A DNA stretch of 64,000 nt, from contig NZ_CP015224.1 of NCBI RefSeq assembly GCF_001629735.1, forward strand, positions 4,588,001 through 4,652,000, in the 5' to 3' direction. Shown in pieces: positions 9,301-18,219 of this stretch. Within the stretch, counting starts at the first letter, position 1, and every line of letters starts with the position of its first letter. The position numbers were made by a program, and so were the translations under genes. The DNA is from Lysinibacillus sphaericus. Lineage in GTDB: Bacteria > Bacillota > Bacilli > Bacillales_A > Planococcaceae. The notes beneath the pieces were generated by a model. That model saw nothing but the letters and a program-made list of their open reading frames with translations, ran no database searches and was not told the origin of the DNA.

Positions 9301-9902
9301 CAGCTCGAGATCTAGATTTAAATGAGGTTTATTATGGTTTGTCTTTACAGGTTCTTACCTATTTAGACGTGGCAATGGAAAATAGCACCTATTGGCTTCC
9401 AGGGGAAACAGAACCTGCTGGGGTACTGTATGTCCATGTCCATAACCCCATGTTAAAACTAGATAAGGATATGACGGATAGTGAAATAGAAGAGGACCGA
9501 TTAAAGCAGTATAAAATGAAGGGTCTACTGTCTGAGAATGCTGAATCCATTTTATCAATGGACGAGCAGTTAGAGGAAAGTAGTGGTCACTCAAAAATTA
9601 TCCCAGTCTATATGAAAAAAGATGGAACACCTTCTGAATCGCAATCTCGCATTGTGCCTGTGAATGATATGAAAAGACTTCAGCATTTCGTACGTCGTAA
9701 GCATCAGGAGGCTGGGAATGGGATTTTGTCTGGTGACACGGCCATCAGCCCGTATAAATTAAAATCCAAAACGGCCTGTGATTATTGTCAGTTTGCAGCA
9801 GTTTGTCAATTTGATCCATCTGATGGTAAACAAAACTATCGTCAGTTAATGCAAGCGAAACCAAATGAAATTGTTGATAAAATTCGGAAGGAGATAGAGT
9901 AG
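6393..9902 (+). CDS. addB: ATP-dependent helicase/deoxyribonuclease subunit B (AddB)
   Basis: A 1169-residue AddB, the second subunit of the AddAB (RecBCD-equivalent) double-strand-break resection enzyme. Seen: Walker A GRSGTGKS at residues 8-15, and a C-terminal RecB-type nuclease domain with GDLFHEAL, GRIDRID and IVDYKSS motifs. An iron-sulfur cluster is indicated by one cysteine before the nuclease (FRCPF, about residue 803) and three after it (about 1129, 1132, 1138). It starts at ATG behind GAGGAGGG. The stop codon is one base from the addA start, so they form an operon. Confidence 0.97.
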   Translation: MTLRIVSGRSGTGKSVFIHQEIVEQLKSDPLGHPIFIIVPDQMSYSTEYELTNRHGLQGLIRAQVMTFKRLAWLVLQETGGIARKEVNGYGYRMLIRKLLEEQKSEFSLFRQAAGKRGFTEEIETLLKEFSRYSVNSSVLAEVKESLKAIDAPNTLQAKTNDLYVVLQALEERLGTTYVDSEGYYPILTEQLKYAETMKQATIYIDGFTAFTVRELELVRELLKVTKHVTVVLPFDHIDEAFDEQALFHEAALTNQRLHDIANEEGIDVEPPLHFYYTQRFQSEDLQHVEANFANMVPHTKKTSGDVMVFEASNRRAEVHAIAREITKLTREYGYRYQDIVLLYRQAELYDPLITSIFQQYEIPIFTNTKKTMLHHPLIELSRSALEIMTSNWKYEPVFRSVKTDLFFPLQAELTIWRERADRLENYCLAQGIYGERWFEEPRWFYKKYRGLEFHSRVQTDEERAMQAEIEAIRDEIRQPLKSLQDKLSIASTGKDIATALFELVESLQVYEKLQAMKDRELERGDALAASEHEQAWNEWINVLDQFVYMFGEQEMSVEEAAKILDEGFDTLEFSRIPPTLDEVMVATVDLARLSNIKVAFVLGMNDGVYPTRMEYEGLLSDTEREWFSQIGYELAPTSSNRLLQENFLFYRAASTPSNKLYLTYPTADEEGKALLSSLYIKKFIGNDKIAGLLSGVQAERVVMDPIELLDESALPYLRHPRTALAHLMVQLRQAEHSRELAPEWLALQKFYQQDPYWALIFDRVHYPITHKNEAEPLETYITQELYGQKLTSSVSRIEKYFRCPFSHFTTYGLRLEERAEYRLETFAMGDLFHEALKWITEETHRLQLSWIRLTKQQIKQLARQAVEQIVPVFSHQILLSSARYRYIQRKLIRIVERTMMALTQHANVSHFKPIAIEASFGPGQHEQLPPLEIDLTSGKKMFMRGRIDRIDSATIDDRSYLRIVDYKSSARDLDLNEVYYGLSLQVLTYLDVAMENSTYWLPGETEPAGVLYVHVHNPMLKLDKDMTDSEIEEDRLKQYKMKGLLSENAESILSMDEQLEESSGHSKIIPVYMKKDGTPSESQSRIVPVNDMKRLQHFVRRKHQEAGNGILSGDTAISPYKLKSKTACDYCQFAAVCQFDPSDGKQNYRQLMQAKPNEIVDKIRKEIE

Positions 9903-9903
9903 C

Positions 9904-12900
9904 ATGGTCCAAACAATTCCTATAAAGCCGGCGGATGTCTCATGGACAGACGATCAGTGGAAAGCCATTTACGCTAGTGGTCAGGATACACTTGTGTCGG
10001 CTGCAGCGGGGTCTGGGAAAACAGCGGTACTGATTAATCGTATGATTGAAAAAGTTATTGCTACTGACAATCCCATCAATGTAGATGAGCTACTGGTGGT
10101 GACCTTTACGAATGCTTCAGCAGCTGAAATGCGCCATCGAATGTCAGAAGCTCTAGAAAAGGCTATAGTAGAAAATCCAACTTCCAGTCATTTAAGACGA
10201 CAACTGAGTCTTATTAATAAGGCGCAAATATCAACATTGCATTCTTTTTGTTTAGCAATTGTTAAACAGTACGCTTATTTGCTCGACATCGATCCTGGAT
10301 TTCGTATTGCTAATGAGGCAGAGGTAGCCTTATTAAGAGATGATATAGTAGCGGATGTTCTAGAAGGAGCCTATGATTCTGAAGAAGAGACACAGGTACA
10401 AGCTATTTATCGACTTGTGGATAGCTTTACGTCAGATCGAGATGATCAGGCTATAGAAACGCTGATTAGTAAGCTTTATGATACTTCTCGGGTACACGCA
10501 GAGCCTCAAAGATGGCTGTGGAGCTTACCGAAAGCTTATGAATTAGCGGAGGAAGTGACAATTGATGATTTAGAGCTATCCCACTATGTTAAATTGACTG
10601 TTCGACATAGTTTGGAGGAAGCCTTCGTACTAATTTCAGAAATGCGAGCAATTACCCTCCAACCCGATGGACCAGCCCCATATGCTGAAACGGCAGAAAT
10701 TGATTTTGCTATGATTCAGGAAGGGATTCGAATAAGTCAGGAAGGTACATGGCAGGAACTCTTTGATTATTTTGCGACTGTCAAGTGGTCTACATTAAAG
10801 CGAGTATCAAAGGATGCTTTAGTAGACGTGGAGTTACAGGAGCTTGCAAAGAAAAAGCGGGAAGCAGCGAAAAAAATTATGAATAAAATGAAAGAAACCT
10901 ATTTTATTCGCACCCCCGCACGTTTGCTAGAAGAAATACGCTTGATGGCGCCAATAATTGGCACATTAGTGGAATTGACGACTATTTTTAGTGAGCAATT
11001 CAGACTTGCCAAGTTAGAGCGAGGTATTATTGATTTTTCAGATTTAGAGCATTATGCACTGCAAATTTTAACAGTTGAGGTAGATGGAGAGCTACAGCCA
11101 TCCCCCGTAGCGCTTGATCTGAAAAAACGTTTTAAGGAAGTACTTGTGGATGAATATCAGGATACAAATATGCTACAGGAAACGATCTTACAACTTGTCA
11201 AATCAGGAGAAGAACAGGATGGAAATCTGTTTATGGTGGGAGACGTCAAGCAAAGTATTTATCGTTTCCGCTTAGCCGAACCTAAGCTCTTTATGAGGAA
11301 ATATAGTGAGTTTTTGGAAACGCCTGATGCAACGGGCATGCGTATCGATTTAAATGCCAACTTTCGTAGTCGTAAAGAGGTATTGAACGTGACAAACTAT
11401 ATTTTTGCTCAAATTATGGGTGAGCGTGTCGGCGAAATTCTCTATGATGACAATGCGTCATTAAAGCCAGCAGCGCCCTATGATGAAAAAGAAGTACCTG
11501 TTGAGCTTGTCGTGATGCATCCTCCACAGGATGAGGAAACAGTAGACGAGCAAGAGGATAAAACTGATGAAGCATCTGAGTTAGAGGAATTAAAAAAGTC
11601 ACAATATGAAGCACGCTTTATTATTGATCGTATACGACAGATGATGGAAGATGGCACCACTGTCTATGATACGAAATCAATGACAGAAAGGCCATTGAAG
11701 TATAGTGATATTGTTATTTTAATGCGCTCTATGACATGGTCGACGGATTTAGTGGAGGAATTTAAACTAGCGGGTATTCCACTTTATGCAGAGTCGTCCA
11801 AGGGCTATTTTGATGCACTGGAAGTCATGATTATATTAAATGTCCTAAAGGTAGTGGATAACCCTTATCAGGACATCCCCTTGGCTTCTGTACTGCGTGC
11901 ACCTTTTGTTGGCTTGACGGAAAATGAATTAGCTAAAATCCGCTTAGCTGATTCAAAGGTACCTTTCTATGATGCATTACGACAATTTATTCGAAGTGAA
12001 GGACAGGGAGTACAGACGACTACATTTGAAAAACTTCAACGCTTTATGCTAGCTTTTGAAAATTGGCGAGATTTAGCACGGCGTGGATCACTATCAGATT
12101 TAATTTGGAAGATTTATTTAGATACACATTATTATGAAATGGTTGGTGCAATGCCCAATGGTAAGCAGCGGCAGGCCAATTTACGTATCTTACATGATCG
12201 TGCATTAATGTATGAGCAAACGGCCTTTCGAGGACTCTTCCGCTTTTTACGCTTTATAGATCGGATGCGTACACGCGGAGATGATTTAGGGACTGCTAAA
12301 TCAATTGGTGAAAAGGACGACGTAGTACGCCTTGTGACCATTCACTCCTCCAAGGGATTAGAATACCCTGTAGTCTTTGTGGCAGGAATGGGACGCCCAT
12401 TTAATAAGATGGATTTTCATCATCCTTATTTATTCGACCAAGATTTTGGCCTAGCTGTAAAGGCCATTGACCCAGAAAATCGAATAACTTATACTTCATT
12501 ACCGTTTTTGGCGCTGAAAGAGAAAAAAGAGCTGGAAATGCGTGCAGAGGAAATGCGTGTCTTATATGTTGCCATGACACGTGCAAAGGAACGTTTGATT
12601 TTAGTGGGCTCCGTGAAAAATTGGGAGAAAACACGAGACAACTGGCAGGATGCACAAAATATACCGAGTGATGCTCCGCTTCAAGAATATTTGCGGGCTA
12701 GAGCTAATAGTTATCTAGACTGGATTGGACCAGCTGTGGCAAGACATGGTGACTTTGCCTCCCAAGCTACCACTTCATATAAAGAATTGGACAGTCCATC
12801 CCATTGGTGGATACAGCCCATTGATACGAGACATTATTCGTATGATATACAGGCATTTAATGATGAAATACAACAACACCTTACAACACAAGAGGATGAG

Positions 12901-13620
12901 GCACTTTTATCTGAAATAAAGGCACGCTTTCACGCGCAGTATACGTATCAAAAATCAACAAGAAAACGCTCTAAAACGTCGGTCAGTGAAATTAAACGTT
13001 TAGAAAACTTACAGCGTCAGGAGGAGCCAGAATATTATTTTGCTACTCCAGCTAAGCGGACTTCAACTTCTATTGCACCACGACCAACCTTTTTACAGGA
13101 TCAACAGCTAACAGGCACGGAAATAGGAACGGCTGTACATACAGTGATGCAGCATATTCCACAGTTTGGCTTTGATACTATTGAAGCTGTAAAAGGCTTT
13201 GTAGCAAATTTAGTAGCAAAACAGCTACTAACAGAGGCAGAGGGAAAAGTGGTTCCGATAAAGAAAGTTTATCATTTCTTTCATACCGAAATTGGACAAC
13301 GCTTTAAGCAGGCAAGACAGATACGTAGAGAAATGCCATTTACTATTAGTAGAGTAGATGAAGATGGGGATGCTCAAATCGTCCAAGGGATTATCGATTG
13401 TTTGTTTGAGGATGAATATGGTAACTGGGTCTTGCTAGATTACAAGACAGACCGCATCCTCCCACATTTTGCAAAGGAGCCCGCCCTGACAAAGGAAATA
13501 ATGGGGCGTTATGCTGTTCAGCTTCGTGTTTATAGTGAAGCTATTGAATCGATTTTACAAATTAAAGTAAGTGAAAAAGTGCTGTATTTATTCGATAATG
13601 AACAAACTGTACAGGCATAA
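9904..13620 (+). CDS. addA: ATP-dependent helicase/nuclease subunit A (AddA)
   Basis: A 1238-residue UvrD/Rep-type helicase-nuclease. Seen: Walker A AAAGSGKTA near residue 35, the Walker B region VDEYQDTN, helicase motif QSIYRFR, motif V/VI (TIHSSKGLEYPVVF, LYVAMTRAKERL), and a C-terminal nuclease (IVQGIIDCLFED, LLDYKTD). With AddB it unwinds and degrades DNA ends until a Chi site and loads RecA. Start ATG lies one base after the addB stop. Length is normal and no motif is missing. Confidence 0.97.
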   Translation: MVQTIPIKPADVSWTDDQWKAIYASGQDTLVSAAAGSGKTAVLINRMIEKVIATDNPINVDELLVVTFTNASAAEMRHRMSEALEKAIVENPTSSHLRRQLSLINKAQISTLHSFCLAIVKQYAYLLDIDPGFRIANEAEVALLRDDIVADVLEGAYDSEEETQVQAIYRLVDSFTSDRDDQAIETLISKLYDTSRVHAEPQRWLWSLPKAYELAEEVTIDDLELSHYVKLTVRHSLEEAFVLISEMRAITLQPDGPAPYAETAEIDFAMIQEGIRISQEGTWQELFDYFATVKWSTLKRVSKDALVDVELQELAKKKREAAKKIMNKMKETYFIRTPARLLEEIRLMAPIIGTLVELTTIFSEQFRLAKLERGIIDFSDLEHYALQILTVEVDGELQPSPVALDLKKRFKEVLVDEYQDTNMLQETILQLVKSGEEQDGNLFMVGDVKQSIYRFRLAEPKLFMRKYSEFLETPDATGMRIDLNANFRSRKEVLNVTNYIFAQIMGERVGEILYDDNASLKPAAPYDEKEVPVELVVMHPPQDEETVDEQEDKTDEASELEELKKSQYEARFIIDRIRQMMEDGTTVYDTKSMTERPLKYSDIVILMRSMTWSTDLVEEFKLAGIPLYAESSKGYFDALEVMIILNVLKVVDNPYQDIPLASVLRAPFVGLTENELAKIRLADSKVPFYDALRQFIRSEGQGVQTTTFEKLQRFMLAFENWRDLARRGSLSDLIWKIYLDTHYYEMVGAMPNGKQRQANLRILHDRALMYEQTAFRGLFRFLRFIDRMRTRGDDLGTAKSIGEKDDVVRLVTIHSSKGLEYPVVFVAGMGRPFNKMDFHHPYLFDQDFGLAVKAIDPENRITYTSLPFLALKEKKELEMRAEEMRVLYVAMTRAKERLILVGSVKNWEKTRDNWQDAQNIPSDAPLQEYLRARANSYLDWIGPAVARHGDFASQATTSYKELDSPSHWWIQPIDTRHYSYDIQAFNDEIQQHLTTQEDEALLSEIKARFHAQYTYQKSTRKRSKTSVSEIKRLENLQRQEEPEYYFATPAKRTSTSIAPRPTFLQDQQLTGTEIGTAVHTVMQHIPQFGFDTIEAVKGFVANLVAKQLLTEAEGKVVPIKKVYHFFHTEIGQRFKQARQIRREMPFTISRVDEDGDAQIVQGIIDCLFEDEYGNWVLLDYKTDRILPHFAKEPALTKEIMGRYAVQLRVYSEAIESILQIKVSEKVLYLFDNEQTVQA

Positions 13621-13702
13621 GCATTTGTTATGGAAAGCGGAGTCATGCAATTTTTGCTTGCTCTGCTTACACCATAGCTGCTATTTAAGAGGGGGCTATT
13701 TT

Positions 13703-14866
13703 GTGGAGTTTAAACCGACAATGTTGCAGGATCGACTGGCAACATTAGATATTTTACGAGGTATTAGTTTATTAGGTATTTTACTCGTAAATATGTATGC
13801 ATTTTATTTGCCAATGCCGCATATTGATTTGGCATCTTGGTTTACAACACCATCCGATATCGTTTGGCAGAAAAATTTAGATATTTATGTACAAGGTAGC
13901 TTTTATCCACTATTTGCGATGCTATTCGGTTATGGGCTTGCCATGCAGTGGCAAAAAGCACAAAGTCGTGAGCAAAATTTCTATACGCTAGGATTACGAA
14001 GACTTTCTGTATTATTTGCCTTTGGTTTAATACATGCCGTACTCATATGGTGGGGCGATATTTTAATGGTGTACGCCTTTTGTGGGGTATTTTTAGTGCT
14101 TTTACTACGTTTAAGCCCTATTTGGTTATTGATTAGTGCAATTATCATGAATGGTTTGATGCAAGTTTTTATGTTATTTGTTTTAGGGATTATGGAGTTT
14201 AATACGAAGGTGGATGACTATTTAGATATTGTATCTGTTGAGAAGGCGATTACGGCTTATGGGACTGGAAACTGGCTAGATGCCTTTATGCAACGCTTAA
14301 CAGACTTATCGATGCAAGCAAGTATAGGGATGTGGTTTGCCGCATTGTTTACTATTTTACCATATATGTTAATAGGCGCAGCTGCATCAAAATGGCGTCT
14401 AGTAGAGCGAGCAAAAGAATTAAAATGGCTGTGGCTAGCACTTGCCCTTGCCGGATTGATTATCGGCATAACAATCAAAAGTTTGCCTATTATGCTTACA
14501 CGGACATATTTATTAGATTATTTAAAGGTATACATAGGTGGCCCTATCCTTTCTGTGGGATATATCGCGGTCATAGTGCTACTTTGCCTGCTGCCAATTG
14601 TACCTAAGCTACTTAGTCCTTTTGGCAAAATTGGAAGAATGTCGTTAACGATGTATATATTGCAATCCATAATCGGCACGTGTTTATTCTATCAATTTGG
14701 CTTTGGTTGGTATGGGAAAGTAAGTGTAGAAACAGGTGTATTCATTGCCTTTGGAATAATTGTTGTACAAATGATCATAGCCGAAATTTGGTTATCAAAA
14801 TGGAAGCAAGGTCCGTTAGAGGCTTTATGGCGCAAATTAACGTATAAGGAAAAAGGAAAAATATGA
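13703..14866 (+). CDS. DUF418 family (YeiB-like) membrane protein
   Basis: A 387-residue polytopic membrane protein. The N-terminal RLATLDILRGISLLGILLVNMYAF and the FAMLFGYGLAMQ stretch are typical of the DUF418/YeiB family of predicted transporters, related to acyltransferase-3-like proteins. The start chosen is GTG at 13703 with GAGGGGG about eight bases upstream. The open frame extends back to 13571 inside addA, but that extension has no hydrophobic or family character. It follows addA by about 80 bases and may be transcribed with it. Function is unknown. Confidence 0.8.
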   Translation: MEFKPTMLQDRLATLDILRGISLLGILLVNMYAFYLPMPHIDLASWFTTPSDIVWQKNLDIYVQGSFYPLFAMLFGYGLAMQWQKAQSREQNFYTLGLRRLSVLFAFGLIHAVLIWWGDILMVYAFCGVFLVLLLRLSPIWLLISAIIMNGLMQVFMLFVLGIMEFNTKVDDYLDIVSVEKAITAYGTGNWLDAFMQRLTDLSMQASIGMWFAALFTILPYMLIGAAASKWRLVERAKELKWLWLALALAGLIIGITIKSLPIMLTRTYLLDYLKVYIGGPILSVGYIAVIVLLCLLPIVPKLLSPFGKIGRMSLTMYILQSIIGTCLFYQFGFGWYGKVSVETGVFIAFGIIVVQMIIAEIWLSKWKQGPLEALWRKLTYKEKGKI

Positions 14867-14922
14867 TAATATATTCCGCTTCACATGCATAATTTATGAA
14901 GATATAACAACTTATAAAATTA

Positions 14923-14952
14923 TTGTCGCAAAAGTGAGGCAATTTCTATCAT
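14923..14952 (+). promoter_or_regulatory. candidate sigma-A promoter of the FAH gene
   Basis: TTGTCG (14923-14928), an 18-base spacer, and TATCAT (14947-14952), about 42 bases upstream of the ATG at 14994. Inferred by pattern only. Confidence 0.4.
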
Positions 14953-14993
14953 ATTGTTGTATCATGTAGAAAAAAGAAGGAGCTCTTTCAATC

Positions 14994-15896
14994 ATGAAAA
15001 TTTTATCATTCAAATTAGGTGGACATGTAAGCTTTGGACCAAAAGTAAAAAAAGAAGAAGCGGTATGGGATGTACTCGCTATTCAAAATGAACTTCAAGT
15101 TCTCCCTTCTTTTTCAAGTTCAATTGTAGATGGCATTGCTTTAGGCTTTGATTTTGTTGAACAGATTCGTAAATTAGTAGAAGCAGCTGAAAAATCAGAT
15201 CGTGCTAATAGTTTTAAACGTGAATTTACAGAAATCGAGTGGCTTTCACCAATCCCACGAACACCTAAAAATATTATGTGTATAGGTAAAAATTATAATG
15301 AACATGCCAAAGAAATGGGTGCAGAGGCAGCACCAACGGAATTAATGGTATTTACAAAATCACCAACGGCTATTGCAGCAGATGGACAAACGCTTTCCAT
15401 CCATGCGGACCTTTCATCTAAAATGGATTATGAAGGGGAGCTTGCTATCGTTATTGGAAAACGTGGTAAAAACATTCCGAAAAACTTAGCATATGATTAT
15501 GTTTTTGGTTATACAATTGCCAATGATATAACAGCTCGTGATTTACAAGAGAAGCATAAACAGTTCTTCTTAGGTAAAAGCTTGGAGGGCACTTGTCCGC
15601 TTGGACCATACCTTGTAACAAAGGATGAAATTCCGAATCCTCAGGACTTAACAGTAGTCACAAAAGTAAACGATGAAGTACGCCAAAACGGCTCGACGAA
15701 GGACATGATGTTCTCAGTTGAAACTTTAGTATCTATCCTATCTGAGCATGTAACACTAGAGCCAGGCGATGTTATTTTAACAGGTACACCAGCAGGAGTT
15801 GGTAAAGGCATGAACCCGCCACAATTCTTAAAAGCTGGAGATACAGTAAAAGTATCTATTCAAGGCATCGGTACTTTAGTCAACCATTTTGAATAA
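14994..15896 (+). CDS. fumarylacetoacetate hydrolase family protein, YisK-like
   Basis: A 300-residue FAH-fold enzyme. The divalent-metal ligands are visible: Glu147 and Glu149 in MDYEGELA and Asp178 in IANDITARD, along with the GTCPLGP and LTGTPAGVG signatures. Family members hydrolyse or decarboxylate beta-dicarbonyl acids; B. subtilis YisK, the closest match by length and position next to yisL, is an oxaloacetate decarboxylase that also associates with Mbl. Start ATG follows AAGGAG. The exact substrate here is an inference. Confidence 0.85.
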   Translation: MKILSFKLGGHVSFGPKVKKEEAVWDVLAIQNELQVLPSFSSSIVDGIALGFDFVEQIRKLVEAAEKSDRANSFKREFTEIEWLSPIPRTPKNIMCIGKNYNEHAKEMGAEAAPTELMVFTKSPTAIAADGQTLSIHADLSSKMDYEGELAIVIGKRGKNIPKNLAYDYVFGYTIANDITARDLQEKHKQFFLGKSLEGTCPLGPYLVTKDEIPNPQDLTVVTKVNDEVRQNGSTKDMMFSVETLVSILSEHVTLEPGDVILTGTPAGVGKGMNPPQFLKAGDTVKVSIQGIGTLVNHFE

Positions 15897-15904
15897 TAAA
15901 AGGG

Positions 15905-15940
15905 AATCCGTGTGAGTCTTTACTCCGCGGATTTTTTTAT
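15905..15940 (+). terminator. rho-independent terminator after the FAH gene
   Basis: Stem AATCCGTG (15905-15912) / CGCGGATT (15926-15933) with a T run. Confidence 0.75.
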
Positions 15941-16082
15941 TACTCCCTGTGTAAGTTGCTTTCTAGGGAGTTTCTAAGTCGCAAATAGTGTAAATTATGT
16001 GAACACTATTGTAATGTTTGAAACCCTTTCCATCGCATGGTAGGATAGAGTTTGATAGAAAAATGAATGAGGTGGGACAAAC

Positions 16083-16451
16083 ATGGGTTTTTTAACTAGC
16101 CAAACGCATTTGCATATTACTACGTGGGTAGTAGCTATTGTTATCTTTTTAATCGCTGCGCTAATGGGCAAGCAATCAAAAGGCTTACATATGACATTGC
16201 GTCTATTCTATGTACTAATTATCATTACAGGTGGGGCATTATTCATTGAAGGCATGAATTACAACATGGGCATGCTTTACGGCTTTAAATTCATAGGTGG
16301 TATTCTAGTAATTGGTATGATGGAAATGGTATTAGTACGCCAAAAGAAAAATAAACCAACTGGCATGTTCTGGATTTTATTTGCAGTATTCTTATTGATT
16401 ACATTGTTCCTAGGCTTCAAGCTACCAATGGGTCAAAATTTCTTAGCATAA
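16083..16451 (+). CDS. yisL: YisL family (DUF1516) membrane protein
   Basis: A 122-residue protein with four membrane segments. The TQTHLHITTWVVA start and LRLFYVLIIITGGALF stretch strongly resemble B. subtilis YisL, which also lies beside yisK. Function is unknown. A GAGGTGGGAC ribosome binding site precedes the ATG. Confidence 0.85.
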   Translation: MGFLTSQTHLHITTWVVAIVIFLIAALMGKQSKGLHMTLRLFYVLIIITGGALFIEGMNYNMGMLYGFKFIGGILVIGMMEMVLVRQKKNKPTGMFWILFAVFLLITLFLGFKLPMGQNFLA

Positions 16452-16460
16452 TATTTGGTG

Positions 16461-16500
16461 AAAGTCGTGAAGTATGTGCTTCGCGGCTTTTATTTTTTTT
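16461..16500 (+). terminator. rho-independent terminator after yisL
   Basis: Stem 16461-16472 / 16479-16490 (AAAGTCGTGAAG with CTTCGCGGCTTT, using G-U pairs) followed by a long T run. Confidence 0.75.
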
Positions 16501-16649
16501 AAGCAGATAGCATACTGAAATGGAAGTGAACGGACACCTTTTTGCCGTAATTCGTTCCGCATTTTCGTAAAATCTTTTGAAATGATAGCGACGTGACAGT
16601 GTTATTTGGTAAAATGACGATGGATTGGTTTGAAAGAGAGGGAATAACA

Positions 16650-18116
16650 GTGAAATTCAAGAAGTGGATAAGTGCGACAGCTGCATCACTTTTACTAGCT
16701 ACTACATTTGTAAGTACTACACCTGTTGCGCATGCGGATGCAAAAGCGACAACATCGATTGCAGAAGAGAGCATCTATGATTTACTCGTTGACCGTTTCT
16801 TTAATGGCTCGGGCACAAACGATTTTGATACAAATACGCAAGACCCTTCGAAATTTGCAGGGGGGGATTTTACAGGTCTACAAGATAAATTAAAATTTAT
16901 CGGTGAAATGGGTTATACAATTGTTTCCATTGGACCTATTTACTCTACAGAAAAATATGATGGATCTATGCCAACAAGCTATTCTACGATTGAACGCCAT
17001 TTTGGGACTACAGAAGAATTCCAAAGTGTTGTAGAGGCCTATAAAGCTAAAAACATGTCTATCATGGTGGATTTCCCACTCAGTGATGTAAGTCCTAATC
17101 ATGAATGGGGAAAGGATGCTGCCAAAGCAGACTGGATTGCTTCTACGAATAATGGGCAAATTCAGTGGGATTTATCGAATAAAGACGTGCAAGAAGCGCT
17201 TATTCAATCAGCCATAGATTTTGTTTCTACATATGATATTGGTGGGATTCGATTAACCCATATTTCAGATGCTGATACGGATTTTATAAATAACATGATA
17301 GCTGCATTAAAAGATACTAAAGCCTCTCTTTATGTCATAACAAATGAAGCGAGCGATGCTGATTTTGATGCAACCTTCTCAACGGAGACAGCAGAAATTT
17401 ATCGTAATATCTTTAAGAATGTTGATATGGACTCGTCTAAATTAACAGAGCCATTTTCAGGAGAAAAACCGACGCAAATTATGGTAGATTCTCTAGAAAC
17501 CCACCGTTTTACATTCGATTCTGCGAATGAAAATATGTTCCCGCCTACACGTTTAAAAATGGCTATGGGTGCTTTATTTATGATGCCAGGAACTCCAGTT
17601 GTCCAATATGGTACAGAAATTGCGATGAACGGGGAAGCTAAACCTGATACACATCAACTTTATAACTTTAAAACAGATGAAGAATTAATTGATTATATAA
17701 AAAATGTTCAAACCTTACGAAATCAGTCTGCCACTCTACGTAATGGTGATTTTAAAGTCATTACAAATGAAAATGGTCTACTTGTCTTTACACGTACTTC
17801 GGATGAAGAACAATGGGTAATTATGGTTAATAATACGAGCAAAACACAACGCGTGGACTTAACACCTGAACAACTGGGTGAAGGGAAAATGCTAAACGGG
17901 ATTTTACATGAGGAAAAAGTTCGTATAAATGAAAAGCAAGTTTATCCAGTTATTTTAGACAGAGAAATGGTAGAGATTTATCAGGTTCGAAATGATGAGG
18001 GATTAAACGTGCCGTATATGGTTGCTCTTGGCTTAGTTTGGGTCATCTTTATTGGCTTTGTTGTCATCATCATTAGACGAGGAAAAGTTCGTCGTCAAGA
18101 ACAAGACGCTTCTTAA
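16650..18116 (+). CDS. membrane-anchored alpha-amylase-like (GH13) protein, probably catalytically inactive
   Basis: A 488-residue protein with a signal peptide (ISATAASLLLATTFVSTTPVAHADA), a GH13-like barrel, and a C-terminal membrane segment (about 455-475) followed by a basic tail. The fold is recognisable (YDLLVDRFFNG, GGDFTGLQDKL, YGTEIAMNG), but the four GH13 consensus regions are degraded. Region I reads DFPLSD where DxVxNH is usual. Region II reads GIRLTH, with Thr203 in place of the nucleophile Asp. Region IV reads DSLETHRF, with Leu and Glu for the usual His-Asp. Only the general-acid-like Glu233 survives. Start GTG at 16650 follows GAGAGGGA; an upstream GTG at 16593 would bury the signal peptide. 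Likely an envelope carbohydrate-binding or structural pseudoenzyme. Confidence 0.8.
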   Translation: MKFKKWISATAASLLLATTFVSTTPVAHADAKATTSIAEESIYDLLVDRFFNGSGTNDFDTNTQDPSKFAGGDFTGLQDKLKFIGEMGYTIVSIGPIYSTEKYDGSMPTSYSTIERHFGTTEEFQSVVEAYKAKNMSIMVDFPLSDVSPNHEWGKDAAKADWIASTNNGQIQWDLSNKDVQEALIQSAIDFVSTYDIGGIRLTHISDADTDFINNMIAALKDTKASLYVITNEASDADFDATFSTETAEIYRNIFKNVDMDSSKLTEPFSGEKPTQIMVDSLETHRFTFDSANENMFPPTRLKMAMGALFMMPGTPVVQYGTEIAMNGEAKPDTHQLYNFKTDEELIDYIKNVQTLRNQSATLRNGDFKVITNENGLLVFTRTSDEEQWVIMVNNTSKTQRVDLTPEQLGEGKMLNGILHEEKVRINEKQVYPVILDREMVEIYQVRNDEGLNVPYMVALGLVWVIFIGFVVIIIRRGKVRRQEQDAS

Positions 18117-18131
18117 TAATTTCACAAAGAA

Positions 18132-18170
18132 AATAGCATGCTAGGAGTCGTCCTAACATGCTATTTTTGT
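18132..18170. terminator. bidirectional terminator between the amylase-like gene and degV
   Basis: Long stem built on AATAGCATG...CATGCTATT with an inner TAGGA/TCCTA stem and T runs on both strands, between convergent genes. Confidence 0.8.
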
Positions 18171-18219
18171 TTTCATTCAGTGAAGTTCAAACAGCTCGGC
18201 AATGCCAATCATTCATGGC

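Noticed and set aside
13571..13702. N-terminal extension of the DUF418 frame into addA
   Set aside because: It overlaps addA, has no family character, and GTG at 13703 has a well-placed ribosome binding site.
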